Origin: Enterobacter sp. kpr-6
GTDB lineage: Bacteria; Pseudomonadota; Gammaproteobacteria; Enterobacterales; Enterobacteriaceae
NCBI RefSeq assembly: GCF_900116015.1
Contig: NZ_FOYH01000003.1
Location: 372,001 to 436,000 of the forward strand
Length of the DNA: 64,000 nucleotides
Direction: 5' to 3'
This document shows positions 19,201 to 27,183 of the stretch, piece by piece. The position numbers and the translations under genes are program-made. Positions within the stretch are counted from its first letter, which is position 1. The number at the start of each line of letters is the position of its first letter. The notes below the pieces were generated by a model, which saw nothing but the letters and a program-made list of their open reading frames with translations, had not been told where the DNA came from and ran no database searches.

Positions 19201-22200
19201 CCTGCACGGCCCGCTCGCGCTCTTTATCTGTATCAGCAAATTTCTCTCTTATTTCGTCCCTTAATACATAATCGGCGATTGTGACTTGTCCCTCTCCGGC
19301 ATTCACCAGATAGGTATCATTGCCTGCGCCACCCCAGAGATTTTTATATTCGTCCGCACGGAGAATCTCGTCATCACTGGCTGGTTCGGATGTTTCCGTA
19401 TCGGGAGGAATATCGTCATCACTGGCTGGTTCGGATGTTCCCGTCTCGGGAGGAATATCATCGACTGCAAAAGAGTAGTCCGGGTCGAGAGCCAGATAGT
19501 CAGCTATCTCTGGTTCACGAAGAATTAAATTATGCCGCAGATTTGCCAGTTGCTGACGGTTGTATTCTGAATAAACGGAGAGATGAATAAGTGCGGCGCT
19601 CATTTCGCGCAGTCTGTCATATTGCCCGGACTGATACAGTTCATTATAAAGGGATTCAGCCGCATTCAGATTAAGCACAACGCCGAGCACACCGGAATTA
19701 AACCCGGTCAGTACCACCTCTTTTAATTCTTCATAAAGCGTGGTCTGCGCCAGTAACTGGGCTTCGGTGTAATCCTTAAACTGCTGATATTCTTTTGCCA
19801 GCATGACTGAATCCATTTTGCCGACCCGGTTTCCGGAAACGAAATTGTTATATTTTGAGCCGGTTAATCGTTCAAGTGCTGCGACCTGTTGCAGAGTGAC
19901 ACTATATTGTTGTGCCTTACTGACATCCTGCACCCCTGTCCACTGATAAATCAGTTCATCGAGTAAGGCATATTTTTTATTGCTGTCGGTTTCTGCCAGA
20001 TAATCATTGACCCTTTGCTGCAATATTTTATTGTTCGCCATAGCCTGGCGTAAATCCGGCACTTCACCAAAACCGCGCGCATTGGGCAGACGAATAATGT
20101 CCGGCGTCAGGGGAACATCATTGATAAGTGAGCGGTCAGATTGATTAATCTCAAACCAGACGTCGGCACTGGCGACAGTTGTGCCGTCGGTCAGCGTGAC
20201 ACTTCCGGTTTGCCTGTGATGCTCACCGTTTTCATCCTGGTAAGTTGATGACGAAAAGCGGGTGCTGATGGCAGCAATACCTGCATCAGCCAGAGTATAA
20301 AGCTCGCCTGCATCTGTTCTGCCGTCGCTGTTTTTATCCTGCCAGATTTGGAGCGTGGACCAGGCTTTGTCACGGCTGTCAATGCTGCCGTCGAGGTTAT
20401 CGTCCAGTTCAGTAAGAGCCTGGTAGCCGTTACCGGCTGTACTGCCATCGCGCAGATGAGTTTTATTGCCAAATAATTCCAGGCCGGTTGTAATGAGGCC
20501 ATCACCATTCAGATCGCGGACCAGAAAACCGTCCGTGCCAGCCACCCAGCCCGTGCGCTCTTTAACACCATCCCCGCCATGGTCAAAGTACACTCCTTTT
20601 CCCGAGAGAGTTTCCACACCGTTACCATTGAGGTCGATGATTATGGGATCTCCTAGCGTAGACTCAGCCGCTTTTTTATCCGGGCTGCCATCTCCCTGTC
20701 TGCCGGCATCGCCATTGCCATCGCCATCCTCGTCGTCCTCGTCCTCGTCATCCTCATTTTCCTCATATATAGTGATCCCCAGCGCAGACCAGATGGTGCT
20801 GCCGTCAGAGGCTGTGGTGGTACGTGCCCATTTTTTGAAACCTTCAATCCGTAACCCATCATTAATAACTAGCGCGTCACCATCAAAAACGTATTCATTA
20901 TCACTGGTGTCTTTATATACCCCTGCCGGGTCGCCTTCAGCATGGATGGCTTCCGTCAGCTCCAGTTGTTCATCGTCCTTCGTTAAAAATACAGCGCCGT
21001 TGATATCTTCTTTACCTGTAAGGATGATGTTGTCATACCCGTCAACTAAATATTTATTAAATCCTTCACCACCATAAATAATATCCATACTATTATCGGA
21101 CAGATAAAACTCATCTGCGCCGAGCAGAATATCGTCTCCCTTGTCCCCAAAAAGAATATCTTCCCCATCACTACCTGATATTGTATCGTTTCCTTCACCA
21201 CCATAGGCATAATCATCACCACCACCAGCAAGTAATGTATCGTCTCCTAAACCACCTATCAGAACATCATTTCCACCGTAACTTGAGATGATGTCATTTT
21301 TACTACCGCCAATCATCAAATCTGAAACGCCACTCCCACTATCATTAGTTTGATAATTACCACTATCTAACACACCGGGAATATCCTCTAAAGATGAGTG
21401 TGAATCATTTGGCATCATATATATATTTGTTGAAACTAATTCAGACCCATTAAACCACTCAGCAACTTCAGGATAAGCCATCATATCCGGCGATGCTAAT
21501 AAAGCGTCACGCGCAGGAATGAGAATTTCTTCCAGATCGCTCACCTCTTGCCCGGAGACATTCTGTGCATATCTTATTATGCTCGAATAATCATGATTAG
21601 CATTGGTAATTTCATCATTTCCTGGATTATCTACATTTGGCGCATGGCCAAATTTTTCCTCGTAGGCCATGATTTTTTCGCGATTTGACTGAAGCATTTT
21701 AAATATATTTTTAACTTCCTGGTCACTAACGTTTTGTGGATCGTCATATAAACCAAAGACCTGCGACTCAAAAAGACGACGTTTTGCAATACCATCTCTT
21801 ATACTCTCGCTCTGAGATGAACTATTAGAACCATACCGAATTTCATACCATGCCGCCGCGCGATTTCCATTTTCAATTGCGTTTTTTAAATTACTACCAA
21901 TTAAATTGGCATTGTTCCAGGCCAGGCTGGCAAGAACAAGCATTTCTTTTGAATTAGGCAGTGATGAACCTTCACTCCTTTCTCCAGGTAACTTTCTGAG
22001 AACACGATCTTTGTAGATATTTTCCCATAATACATTAAAAACCTCTGCAACTTCTGCATCACTTTCAAAATGAAAAGTGGTCCGCCGATTTTCTACTGGT
22101 ACGAGCAGAGCATAATCTGGGTCAGTATTATTATATCTTGTTGTAAGTATAGCATTATAACTTGCGATGTTTGTAACACGAGAGCGCATCAAATTATAAA

Positions 22201-22456
22201 TTTCGTCTGCATACCCATTTTCTATACTCTGGCCTGGCCCACCATTATTCTCATTAATCAGGAACCCCATTGCAATTAAAACCTCTTTCTGAACGGGTTC
22301 CCCCCCGGCTGTCAGATCGAATCCTACACCAATAGTAGGATTACCTCCTACTGCAGAGAGTTCAAGCCTATCATGTTCACGTGGTGCTTCAAGAGCACAA
22401 ATAAAATCATACAGATCGCTTTCAAAATTTTCAGAATCATGCCAGTTTAGGGACAT
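13241..22456 (-). CDS. Giant RTX-type calcium-binding repeat protein with lysozyme-like N-terminal domain
   Basis: 3071 residues. Residues about 1-250 look like a GH24-type phage-lysozyme fold: an early Glu region (LEAPREHDRLEL), then GGNPTIGVGFDLTAGG matching the E...TIGxG pattern, and IRDGIAKRRLFESQVF near the end of the domain. A first RTX block of GGxGxDxL nonapeptides lies at about 370-460. Residues about 600-780 hold an FrpC-like region rich in EF-hand-like loops (IIDLNGNGVETL, VRDLNGDGLITTG, DKNSDGRTDAGEL). From about 1038 to 3005 there are 12 modules, each of RTX nonapeptides followed by a haemolysin-type calcium-binding-related domain (DILRFGEGLLAENAV ... IFADGTVWD). The last about 60 residues, ending LVNY, may carry a type I secretion signal. 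No type I transporter genes are nearby. AAGGAG precedes the ATG; the gene is 16 bases after a small secreted protein's stop codon. Confidence 0.85.
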   Translation of the reverse strand: MSLNWHDSENFESDLYDFICALEAPREHDRLELSAVGGNPTIGVGFDLTAGGEPVQKEVLIAMGFLINENNGGPGQSIENGYADEIYNLMRSRVTNIASYNAILTTRYNNTDPDYALLVPVENRRTTFHFESDAEVAEVFNVLWENIYKDRVLRKLPGERSEGSSLPNSKEMLVLASLAWNNANLIGSNLKNAIENGNRAAAWYEIRYGSNSSSQSESIRDGIAKRRLFESQVFGLYDDPQNVSDQEVKNIFKMLQSNREKIMAYEEKFGHAPNVDNPGNDEITNANHDYSSIIRYAQNVSGQEVSDLEEILIPARDALLASPDMMAYPEVAEWFNGSELVSTNIYMMPNDSHSSLEDIPGVLDSGNYQTNDSGSGVSDLMIGGSKNDIISSYGGNDVLIGGLGDDTLLAGGGDDYAYGGEGNDTISGSDGEDILFGDKGDDILLGADEFYLSDNSMDIIYGGEGFNKYLVDGYDNIILTGKEDINGAVFLTKDDEQLELTEAIHAEGDPAGVYKDTSDNEYVFDGDALVINDGLRIEGFKKWARTTTASDGSTIWSALGITIYEENEDDEDEDDEDGDGNGDAGRQGDGSPDKKAAESTLGDPIIIDLNGNGVETLSGKGVYFDHGGDGVKERTGWVAGTDGFLVRDLNGDGLITTGLELFGNKTHLRDGSTAGNGYQALTELDDNLDGSIDSRDKAWSTLQIWQDKNSDGRTDAGELYTLADAGIAAISTRFSSSTYQDENGEHHRQTGSVTLTDGTTVASADVWFEINQSDRSLINDVPLTPDIIRLPNARGFGEVPDLRQAMANNKILQQRVNDYLAETDSNKKYALLDELIYQWTGVQDVSKAQQYSVTLQQVAALERLTGSKYNNFVSGNRVGKMDSVMLAKEYQQFKDYTEAQLLAQTTLYEELKEVVLTGFNSGVLGVVLNLNAAESLYNELYQSGQYDRLREMSAALIHLSVYSEYNRQQLANLRHNLILREPEIADYLALDPDYSFAVDDIPPETGTSEPASDDDIPPDTETSEPASDDEILRADEYKNLWGGAGNDTYLVNAGEGQVTIADYVLRDEIREKFADTDKERERAVQAGQDTLRFGEGLTSENAIFSRERDDLVITFKDGSDSVTVEDYFYSEQYKIEKIVFGDGVVLDMAGVSALVLAGTDADQTLTAEMAGSEIHAGGGDDKVTGLWGDDLLYGDSGDDKLFGDAGNDRLSGGTGDDGLSGGDGDDVLHGGAGIDELVGGAGADTFIFNVGDGIDIIGAGGSYGSETAQDTLRFGAGIRPEQLVLSRMEDHLVIRLDGSEDLVGVVDYFSQNTYRLAQIVFADGTVWDADTIDSRIVRTLDEAVTYTASEEGGEFEGGNNNDTLTGMAGEDALQGGKGDDWLTGGAGEDYLEGGEGSDTYVFNAGDGQDSVREFADGSINILRFGEGLLAENALAENDYGSLTIRFRDSDDSITLYDYFDSETPPLAQIIFADGTVWTRDAIRVMALEGTDEAQDLSAFSEGSEIHAGGGDDQVQGGEGNDILYGDGGDDVLSDYAGRNILAGGMGNDILRGGDDSDTYLFNAGNGQDVIRESFWDNEKADILRFGDGLLPANARLSQSGNDLIVSFAGSADRVTMEEYFFREEGLIEQIVFADGTVWDLSDIKTMVLAGTDEAQTLTAFDEGSEIHAGGGDDTLKGSYGNDTLFGDAGDDVLSDYAGSNILAGGTGNDILNGGYEGDIYLFNAGDGHDVITERSGKDDDLLRFGEGLRAGDALVERNADDLVIRFQGTADSVTVRDYFSDKGYQVEQFAFSDGTVWDQTGVLQQLMNRAGTDEAQTITAHSEGSEIHAAGGDDYLYGAEGNDILYGDAGNDTLYGGPGSNILAGGTGNDHLYGGYEDDTYLFNAGDGQDVIDEYSWGATESNTDILRFGDGLLADNAVVVRSGNNLMIRFAGSTDQVTVENYFTTEEGIVERIVFADGTEWNLSAVKQRLLTGTDEAQTLTAFSEGSEIHAAGGDDTVNGNEGDDALYGDAGNDRMSGNKGEDTLYGGAGDDQLFGGDADDLLAGGEDNDTLNGDNGNDILYGDDGIDTLNGGSGNDWLSGGEGSDTLDSGSGSDTLTGGTDNDTLIGGYGSDSYLFNAGDGQDTITEGYTSTGDTDTLRFGEGLLAENAVVQRSGDDLVISFRDSTDSVKVTDYFYSSKYQVESILFADGTVWDVAAVKQRLMDSAGTDEAQTITAFSEGSEIHGRGGNDTLNGGAGSDILYGDEGDDVLDSGSGSDTLTGGTGTDTLKGGYGSDSYLFSAGDGQDTITEGYTSTGDTDTLRFSEGLLAENAVVQCSGDDLVISFRDSTDSVKVKDYFYSSTYQVENILFADGTVWDVTTVKKRLMESAGTDEAQTITAFSEGSEIHGRGGNDTLNGGTGSDILYGDEGNDILDSGSGSDTLTGGTGNDTLKGWYGSDTYLFSAGDGQDTITEGYTSTGDTDTLRFGEGLLAENAVLKRSGNDLMVSFRDSTDSVKVKDYFFSSTYQVENILFADGTDWDVSTVKAMILTGTEEAQTLTAYTEGSEIHAGGGNDTLNGGTGSDVLYGDEGNDILDSGTGNDTLTGGTGNDTLKGWYGSDIYQFSAGDGQDTITEGYTSTGDTDILRFGEGLLAENAVLKRSGNDLIVSFLDSTDSVKVKDYFFRSTYQVENITFADGTVWDVNAVKAMLLTGTEEAQTLTAYDEGSEIHAGGGNDTLKGGTGSDLLYGDAGDDVLDSGNGSDTLTGGAGNDTLKGYYGSDTYLFSAGDGQDTITEGYTSTGDTDILRFGEGLLAENAVLKRSGNDLMVGFRDSTDSVKVKDYFYSSKCQVENILFADGTVWDVSAVKAIVLTGTEEAQTLTAYDEGSEIHAGGGNDTLKGGTGSDVLYGEAGNDILDSGIGNDTLTGGAGNDTLKGWYGSDTYQFSAGDGQDTITEGNISTGDTDILRFGEGLLAENAVLKRSGNDLIVSFRDSTDSVKVTMYFYSSIYQVEHITFADGTDWVPEDILSHIEDGIPLPLAAPADAPVSLNLLRQQMAMFTAGDESDNDDAVVVSSLSTSRTTVQSLVNY
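13420..16240 (-). repeat. Tandem 483-bp repeats inside the giant RTX gene
   Basis: Successive copies of the same phrase (GCCTC in CTGCGCCTC) occur at 13881, 14364, 14847, 15330 and 15819, giving periods of 483, 483, 483 and 489 bases. Each unit encodes one 161-residue module (163 in the last, which has MDSAG inserted). These copies are nearly identical, while modules further toward the N-terminus (16.5-19.3 kb) are diverged and have variable length. Confidence 0.92.
19368..19457 (-). repeat. 45-bp direct duplication encoding an acidic proline-rich linker
   Basis: The 45-base unit beginning TCGTCATCACTGG at 19368 recurs at 19413. On the minus strand it encodes two copies of a linker, DIPPETGTSEPASDD and DIPPDTETSEPASDD, just before the repeat modules of the giant protein. 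Confidence 0.85.
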
Positions 22457-22472
22457 AGATTATCTCCTTGAG

Positions 22473-23294
22473 TTAGAATTTTACTTCCTGATAAATACTA
22501 CAGAAACTCTTGCCAAATGATGTAAGATTATCCATATTGTAAATAGAAATACCCATTTTATCTAAAAAATAAATTTTCTTTTTATAAATATACACATCCT
22601 TCATCTCAATCATTGAATTTAGATATCTTGAAAAAGACACTTGTTCATTCGCTCCTGGAAAATATACTGCTAGCCTTTCATCCGGACCATTTAATTGCTT
22701 ATTCGCTAAATGGATTTTCCCCACCCATTTATCATCAGGGACTATCGGAAGTCCTTTGCAGTTTTTTATTAGGAAATCATTGGATTTCTTGTGATTTAAC
22801 GAAAGCTTAGGTGAAACAGCCCGTGCGAATATTAAAGGACCTTTATTAACCTCGTAGTGACGCAGACCAAAACGCTTTATATCAGACATCAACCACTCAG
22901 GAAGAGGGGTTGTCCACGATTGTATATACCCTCCTTCATCAATGAATTTTTCCACCTCATCATCGAGATTGCGAGCTTGTCCTTTAGGAAGTGGTGAAGT
23001 GTTCTGGGACAACATATAACGCAATAAAGGTTTATATTCCCTCGCCTCTATCCTTTCCCATTCTGGTTGCCTCAACGCTTTAAATTGATGACGTATTATT
23101 TGCTTAGCACATGTTGTCGGGGAAAAAACTACATGAGTGAAGTCATAGCGATTAAGCTCATTTAGTACAGCATCACAAACTAGGTAACCTTTCCCCTCAT
23201 ACTGCTTCCATTTCACCTTACCCGCCTGCACCGGAAAGGCGAGCAGTAGCGCCAGGCATAGTCCAGAGCGAAATAATTTCTTCCTTAATAACAT
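22473..23294 (-). CDS. Unrecognised secreted protein in operon with the giant RTX gene
   Basis: 273 residues; I do not recognise it. A clear Sec signal peptide is present (MLLRKKLFRSGLCLALLLAFPVQA, cleavage probably after VQA), giving a mature protein of about 249 residues with four Cys (about 40, 62, 181 and 266), which could form disulfides in the periplasm. There is no lipobox and no further membrane segment. It is transcribed first, and the giant gene follows after only 16 bases. An exported partner made with a protein that carries a lysozyme-like domain is what one would expect of an immunity protein or a secretion/folding helper, but this is inference from position. The gene is noticeably AT-rich compared with the backbone. 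Confidence 0.65.
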   Translation of the reverse strand: MLLRKKLFRSGLCLALLLAFPVQAGKVKWKQYEGKGYLVCDAVLNELNRYDFTHVVFSPTTCAKQIIRHQFKALRQPEWERIEAREYKPLLRYMLSQNTSPLPKGQARNLDDEVEKFIDEGGYIQSWTTPLPEWLMSDIKRFGLRHYEVNKGPLIFARAVSPKLSLNHKKSNDFLIKNCKGLPIVPDDKWVGKIHLANKQLNGPDERLAVYFPGANEQVSFSRYLNSMIEMKDVYIYKKKIYFLDKMGISIYNMDNLTSFGKSFCSIYQEVKF

Positions 23295-23515
23295 TCAAGA
23301 CCTCCATATCACTTATATTTAGTTGGTTTATATATATAAGCACTTCATAAATCACATGTATATTTTGTGAGATCCACCCACTCACCGCTCTCTATTAATA
23401 CAGCAATTTCCAGAGTAATGGTAAATATAATTTATCTTTGTTATTAATAATTCATAGTGCGAATGCATCCATTCTGAAGTATATTTTTAGTTTCTAAATA
23501 ATGACTCCTAAAAAC

Positions 23516-23545
23516 AAAAAACCCGGCCAAAGCCGGGTTTTGTTT
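23516..23545. terminator. Bidirectional terminator downstream of the aldehyde dehydrogenase
   Basis: Stem AAACCCGGC / GCCGGGTTT with a CAAA loop. Read on the minus strand it is followed by a long T-rich tract, 27 bases after the aldehyde dehydrogenase stop. The 23295-23515 stretch upstream of the secreted-protein gene is AT-rich and holds its promoter, with no clear hexamers. Confidence 0.85.
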
Positions 23546-23566
23546 GTCTGTCGAATTACTACAATT

Positions 23567-25087
23567 CTAATACAATCCCATCGGTTTACCGCTGTAGCTC
23601 ACCAGCAGGTTTTTAATCTGTTGATACTGGCTCAGCGCCATTTTGTGGGTTTCACGTCCGACCCCGGAGTTTTTATAGCCGCCAAATGCCGCATGTGCCG
23701 GGTAGAGGTGGTAGCAGTTAGTCCAGACGCGTCCGGCTTTGATCGCCCGCCCCATGCGGTACGCGCGGTTAATATCCAGCGTCCATAGCCCCGCCCCCAG
23801 GCCGTATTCGGTATCGTTGGCGATGCGCAGCGCCTCGGCTTCATCTTTAAAGGTAGTGATGCCGATGACCGGTCCGAAAATCTCCTCCTGGAAGCAGCGC
23901 ATGTTGTTGCTGCCCTTAATCAGCGTCGGCTGAATATAGAAGCCGTTGGTAAGCGTATCGCCATGATCGATATGCGCCCCGCCGGTAATGATCTCGCCGC
24001 CCTCTTCGCGGGCAATATCAATATAAGAAAGGATTTTGTCGTACTGCTCGCGGGAGGCCTGCGCGCCGATCATGGTGTCGGAGTCAAACGGGTCGCCTTT
24101 ACGGATGGTTTCCATTCTGGCGATCACTTTCTCCACAAACTGCGGATACATCGACTCCTGCACCAGCACGCGCGACGGACAGGTACAGACTTCGCCCTGG
24201 TTAAAGAAGCCGAGCACCACGCCTTCGATGGCTTTATTGATAAAATCTTCGTCGCCGTTCATCACATCTTCGAAATAGATATTCGGCGATTTGCCGCCCA
24301 GTTCCACCGTGCTCGGGATAATATTTTCCGCCGCGCAGGAGAGAATATGTCGCCCGATAGAGGTTGATCCGGTGAAGGCGATTTTTTCGATGCGCTTGCT
24401 GCGCGCCAGCGGTTCACCCGCTTCGGTGCCGTAGCCATGCACCACGTTCAGCACCCCTTTCGGCAGCAGATCGCCAATCAGTTCCATCAGCACGCAGATG
24501 CCAAGCGGCGTCTGCTCGGCCGGTTTGAGCACCACGCAGTTGCCTGCCGCCAGCGCCGGAGCCAGTTTCCAGGCGGCCATCAGCAGCGGGAAGTTCCACG
24601 GAATAATCTGTCCGACCACGCCCAGCGGTTCATAAATGTGATAGGCCACGGTGGTGCTGTCGATCTCCGCCGCCGTGCCTTCCTGGGCGCGAATACAGCC
24701 CGCAAAATAACGGAAGTGATCCACCGCCAGCGGCAGATCGGCGTTGAGCGTTTCACGGATCGGCTTGCCGTTATCCCAGGTTTCGGTCAGCGCCAGCAGT
24801 TCGAGATTGTCGTTAATGCGATCGGCGATGGCCAGCAGCACGTTCGAGCGCTCCTGCGCGCTGGTTTGCCCCCAGGCTTCCGCCGCCGCGTGCGCCGCAT
24901 CCAGCGCTTTTTCGATATCCTGCGCATTAGAGCGCGGGAACTCAGCGATGACCTCCCCCGTCACCGGGCTGGTATTTTCAAACCACTGCCCGTCAACCGG
25001 ATCCACAAACTCACCGCCAATAAAGTTGCCGTAGCGCTTTTTAAAAGAGACTTTTGATCCGTTAAGGCCTGGGTGAACGTATTGCAT
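23567..25087 (-). CDS. NAD-dependent aldehyde dehydrogenase (AldB/ExaC/AcoD type)
   Basis: 506 residues from the ATG at 25087 (GAGGAA 7 bases upstream); the frame extends further upstream but homology to AldB/AcoD starts at [10 protein letters not shown]. Diagnostic motifs: [29 protein letters not shown], catalytic Glu in VELGGKSPN, and catalytic Cys in [11 protein letters not shown]. The EVCTCPSR variant is typical of the AldB/ExaC group that oxidises acetaldehyde and other short-chain aldehydes to acids. It is cytoplasmic and tetrameric in the family. A gene for an AcoR-like sigma-54 activator is divergent, and a sigma-54 type promoter lies between them, so induction by an aldehyde, alcohol or acetoin-like signal is likely. 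A strong terminator follows. Confidence 0.9.
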   Translation of the reverse strand: MQYVHPGLNGSKVSFKKRYGNFIGGEFVDPVDGQWFENTSPVTGEVIAEFPRSNAQDIEKALDAAHAAAEAWGQTSAQERSNVLLAIADRINDNLELLALTETWDNGKPIRETLNADLPLAVDHFRYFAGCIRAQEGTAAEIDSTTVAYHIYEPLGVVGQIIPWNFPLLMAAWKLAPALAAGNCVVLKPAEQTPLGICVLMELIGDLLPKGVLNVVHGYGTEAGEPLARSKRIEKIAFTGSTSIGRHILSCAAENIIPSTVELGGKSPNIYFEDVMNGDEDFINKAIEGVVLGFFNQGEVCTCPSRVLVQESMYPQFVEKVIARMETIRKGDPFDSDTMIGAQASREQYDKILSYIDIAREEGGEIITGGAHIDHGDTLTNGFYIQPTLIKGSNNMRCFQEEIFGPVIGITTFKDEAEALRIANDTEYGLGAGLWTLDINRAYRMGRAIKAGRVWTNCYHLYPAHAAFGGYKNSGVGRETHKMALSQYQQIKNLLVSYSGKPMGLY

Positions 25088-25153
25088 AAGATGTTCCTCT
25101 TTTCTTATAGGGTCACAGGGAGGTGTCCCGCCTGAGGCGGACAGGGATCTATA

Positions 25154-25169
25154 AGCACGTCTTATGCCA
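25154..25169 (-). promoter_or_regulatory. Candidate sigma-54 (-24/-12) promoter for the aldehyde dehydrogenase
   Basis: Minus-strand TGGCATAAGACGTGCT: invariant GG and GC are 10 bases apart as required, with one mismatch from TTGC at the -12 element. It lies 67 bases before the dehydrogenase ATG, and the divergent gene encodes a sigma-54 activator. Confidence 0.7.
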
Positions 25170-25358
25170 GTTACGCGTCGCAAAAGCGCATAAATAATTT
25201 ATTGTGACTTATCAAGGATATAAATCTCTCAACGTCGGATAAAGACACACGCCGTTACAGGAATGGTTGCAGGGAATCGAGGAAATGTGTCGCGCGTCGC
25301 TACAAGTGAAACACCTTTATGCTACACATTTGTAACATCTAAACATCAGGAGTCCGAC

Positions 25359-27113
25359 ATGTCGCCACGCGTACCGTCATCAGCCCCCGCCCTGTCAACC
25401 TGTCCCCGGCCCGGTTTGCTGGAGGACTCCTGGCAACGCAGCCTGAGCTATGGCCTGCATCGCGATGATGACTCGCAGCCGTGGGTTGCGCGCGCGCAGC
25501 TCAAAGACGCCCGCGCGGAAAATAGCTGGATCGGGCAGCTTGTTGCCCCGCAGCTGTCACGCCTCGCCCCCGGACTGAACGCCCATCCGTCAATCATCGT
25601 GCTCTCCGACGCCACGGGACTGGTGCTGGAAACCCACGGTAACAGCGATTTTTTGCACAAGGCGCAGCGCTATGCGCTCTCGCCGGGCAATCTGTGGGGC
25701 GAACATGCGCGGGGCACCAACGCCATCGGTACGGCGCTGGCCCTCGGGCGATCCTGTGAAATCGCCGGCAGCCAGCACTACCTTAACCGCAACGCCGGAC
25801 TGACCTGCTCGGCCATGCCGGTGTTTCGTCCGGATGGGCAGATTGCCGGGGTGCTGGATCTCTCCACCCCTGCGGCTTCCCCGCATCCCGATGCCGCCGC
25901 GCTGATCCGCCAGGCGGTGATTCAAATCGAACACGCGTGGGTCAGCCGCGCCGTGGGCGACCAGCGCTGGCTGTTGAGCCTGCGACATGACGCGGAGCCT
26001 TCCGCACCGGAACTGTTGTTTATCGTCGAGGATGACGTCCTGCTTGGCGCGAACCGGCTGGCGATGGAAGAGTTCGGCCTGACGCCGGCGCATTTTGGGG
26101 CCACCTCTGTGGCGACCCTGTTCCCGCACATCGCCCTGCGTGGGCAGGCCGACACGCTGTTGGCGCAAAACCAGCGCCGCTATCTGATGCGCCAGACCGC
26201 CCCTGCCCGCCGCATCTACCGTGCGGGAGCCGTTCCCCCTGCGATCCCCCACGATCCGCAAAAAGAGAAAGCGCTGCGCATTCTTAACGCCGGGATCGCG
26301 CTGTGCGTGACCGGGGAAACCGGCAGCGGCAAAGAGCATGTGAGCCGGGAACTGCACGCCCGCAGCACGTGGCGTAACGGCCCGTTCGTGGCGATTAACT
26401 GCGCGGCGCTGCCGGAACAGTTGATCGAATCGGAACTGTTTGGCTACGTGCCTGGCGCATTTACCGGGTCCAGTCCGAAAGGGCATATCGGTAAGCTGCG
26501 TGAGGCCAACGGCGGAGTGCTGTTCCTGGATGAGATCGGCGACATGCCCCCCGCGCTGCAAACCCGCCTGCTGCGCGTGTTACAGGAGAAAAAAGTCACC
26601 CCGCTGGGATCGAACACCACCTGGGAGGTCAATTTTGCGCTGATTTGCGCCACCCATCAGGATCTGGCCGCCCGCGTTGAAGCTGGCGCGTTTCGCGAAG
26701 ATTTGCTCTACCGCATTCAGGAATTTCACTTCCACCTTCCGCCGCTGCGCGACTGGCCGCATCTGGCGGATTTTATTCGCACGTTGTGGAATGAACTGGG
26801 CGCATCGGCGCGCCATCTGACGCTCAGTGACGACGCCGTAAACGCACTGGCGCAGCGCCCCTGGCCCGGCAATGTGCGCCAGCTTATGAGCCAGCTTCGG
26901 GTGGTGATGGCGCTGGCAGACGACGGCGCGCTGATCACCCGTTTTGATTTACCCGCCGACACCCGCCCGAACCGCAATTCCGCCCCCGCTCCCGCCTGTG
27001 AAGAATCTGCCATTGCCGACGCACAAGGAAATATGAGCGAGGCGGCGAAAAAACTCGGCATTTCCCGCAGCACACTCTATCGCCGCCTGGAGAAGCGCCA
27101 GTTAACCGGCTAA
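25359..27113 (+). CDS. AcoR-like sigma-54-dependent transcriptional activator
   Basis: 584 residues from the ATG at 25359, chosen because AGGAG lies 7 bases upstream and the product begins at a typical place (MSPRVPSSAP). An N-terminal GAF-type sensory region spans about 50-205 (SPGNLWGEHARGTNAIGTAL; GVLDLSTPA). The central AAA+ domain has Walker A GETGSGKE, the sigma-54 contact loop GAFTGS, Walker B GVLFLDEIGD and an arginine-finger region FREDLLYRI. The C-terminal Fis-type HTH is NMSEAAKKLGISRSTLYRRLEKR. The order GAF-AAA-Fis is that of AcoR, which activates acetoin or aldehyde catabolism genes. The adjacent divergent aldehyde dehydrogenase is the obvious target. Confidence 0.9.
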   Translation: MSPRVPSSAPALSTCPRPGLLEDSWQRSLSYGLHRDDDSQPWVARAQLKDARAENSWIGQLVAPQLSRLAPGLNAHPSIIVLSDATGLVLETHGNSDFLHKAQRYALSPGNLWGEHARGTNAIGTALALGRSCEIAGSQHYLNRNAGLTCSAMPVFRPDGQIAGVLDLSTPAASPHPDAAALIRQAVIQIEHAWVSRAVGDQRWLLSLRHDAEPSAPELLFIVEDDVLLGANRLAMEEFGLTPAHFGATSVATLFPHIALRGQADTLLAQNQRRYLMRQTAPARRIYRAGAVPPAIPHDPQKEKALRILNAGIALCVTGETGSGKEHVSRELHARSTWRNGPFVAINCAALPEQLIESELFGYVPGAFTGSSPKGHIGKLREANGGVLFLDEIGDMPPALQTRLLRVLQEKKVTPLGSNTTWEVNFALICATHQDLAARVEAGAFREDLLYRIQEFHFHLPPLRDWPHLADFIRTLWNELGASARHLTLSDDAVNALAQRPWPGNVRQLMSQLRVVMALADDGALITRFDLPADTRPNRNSAPAPACEESAIADAQGNMSEAAKKLGISRSTLYRRLEKRQLTG

Positions 27114-27183
27114 TGTCCATTTTTCACTTAAGGTTTTACGCAGGATGCCGTTAATAATTAAAAGGAAAAATAAGGACGCACTC

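Noticed and set aside
25088-25183. Upstream extension of the aldehyde dehydrogenase
   Set aside because: It would read through the sigma-54 promoter candidate; the conserved start with GAGGAA is at 25087.
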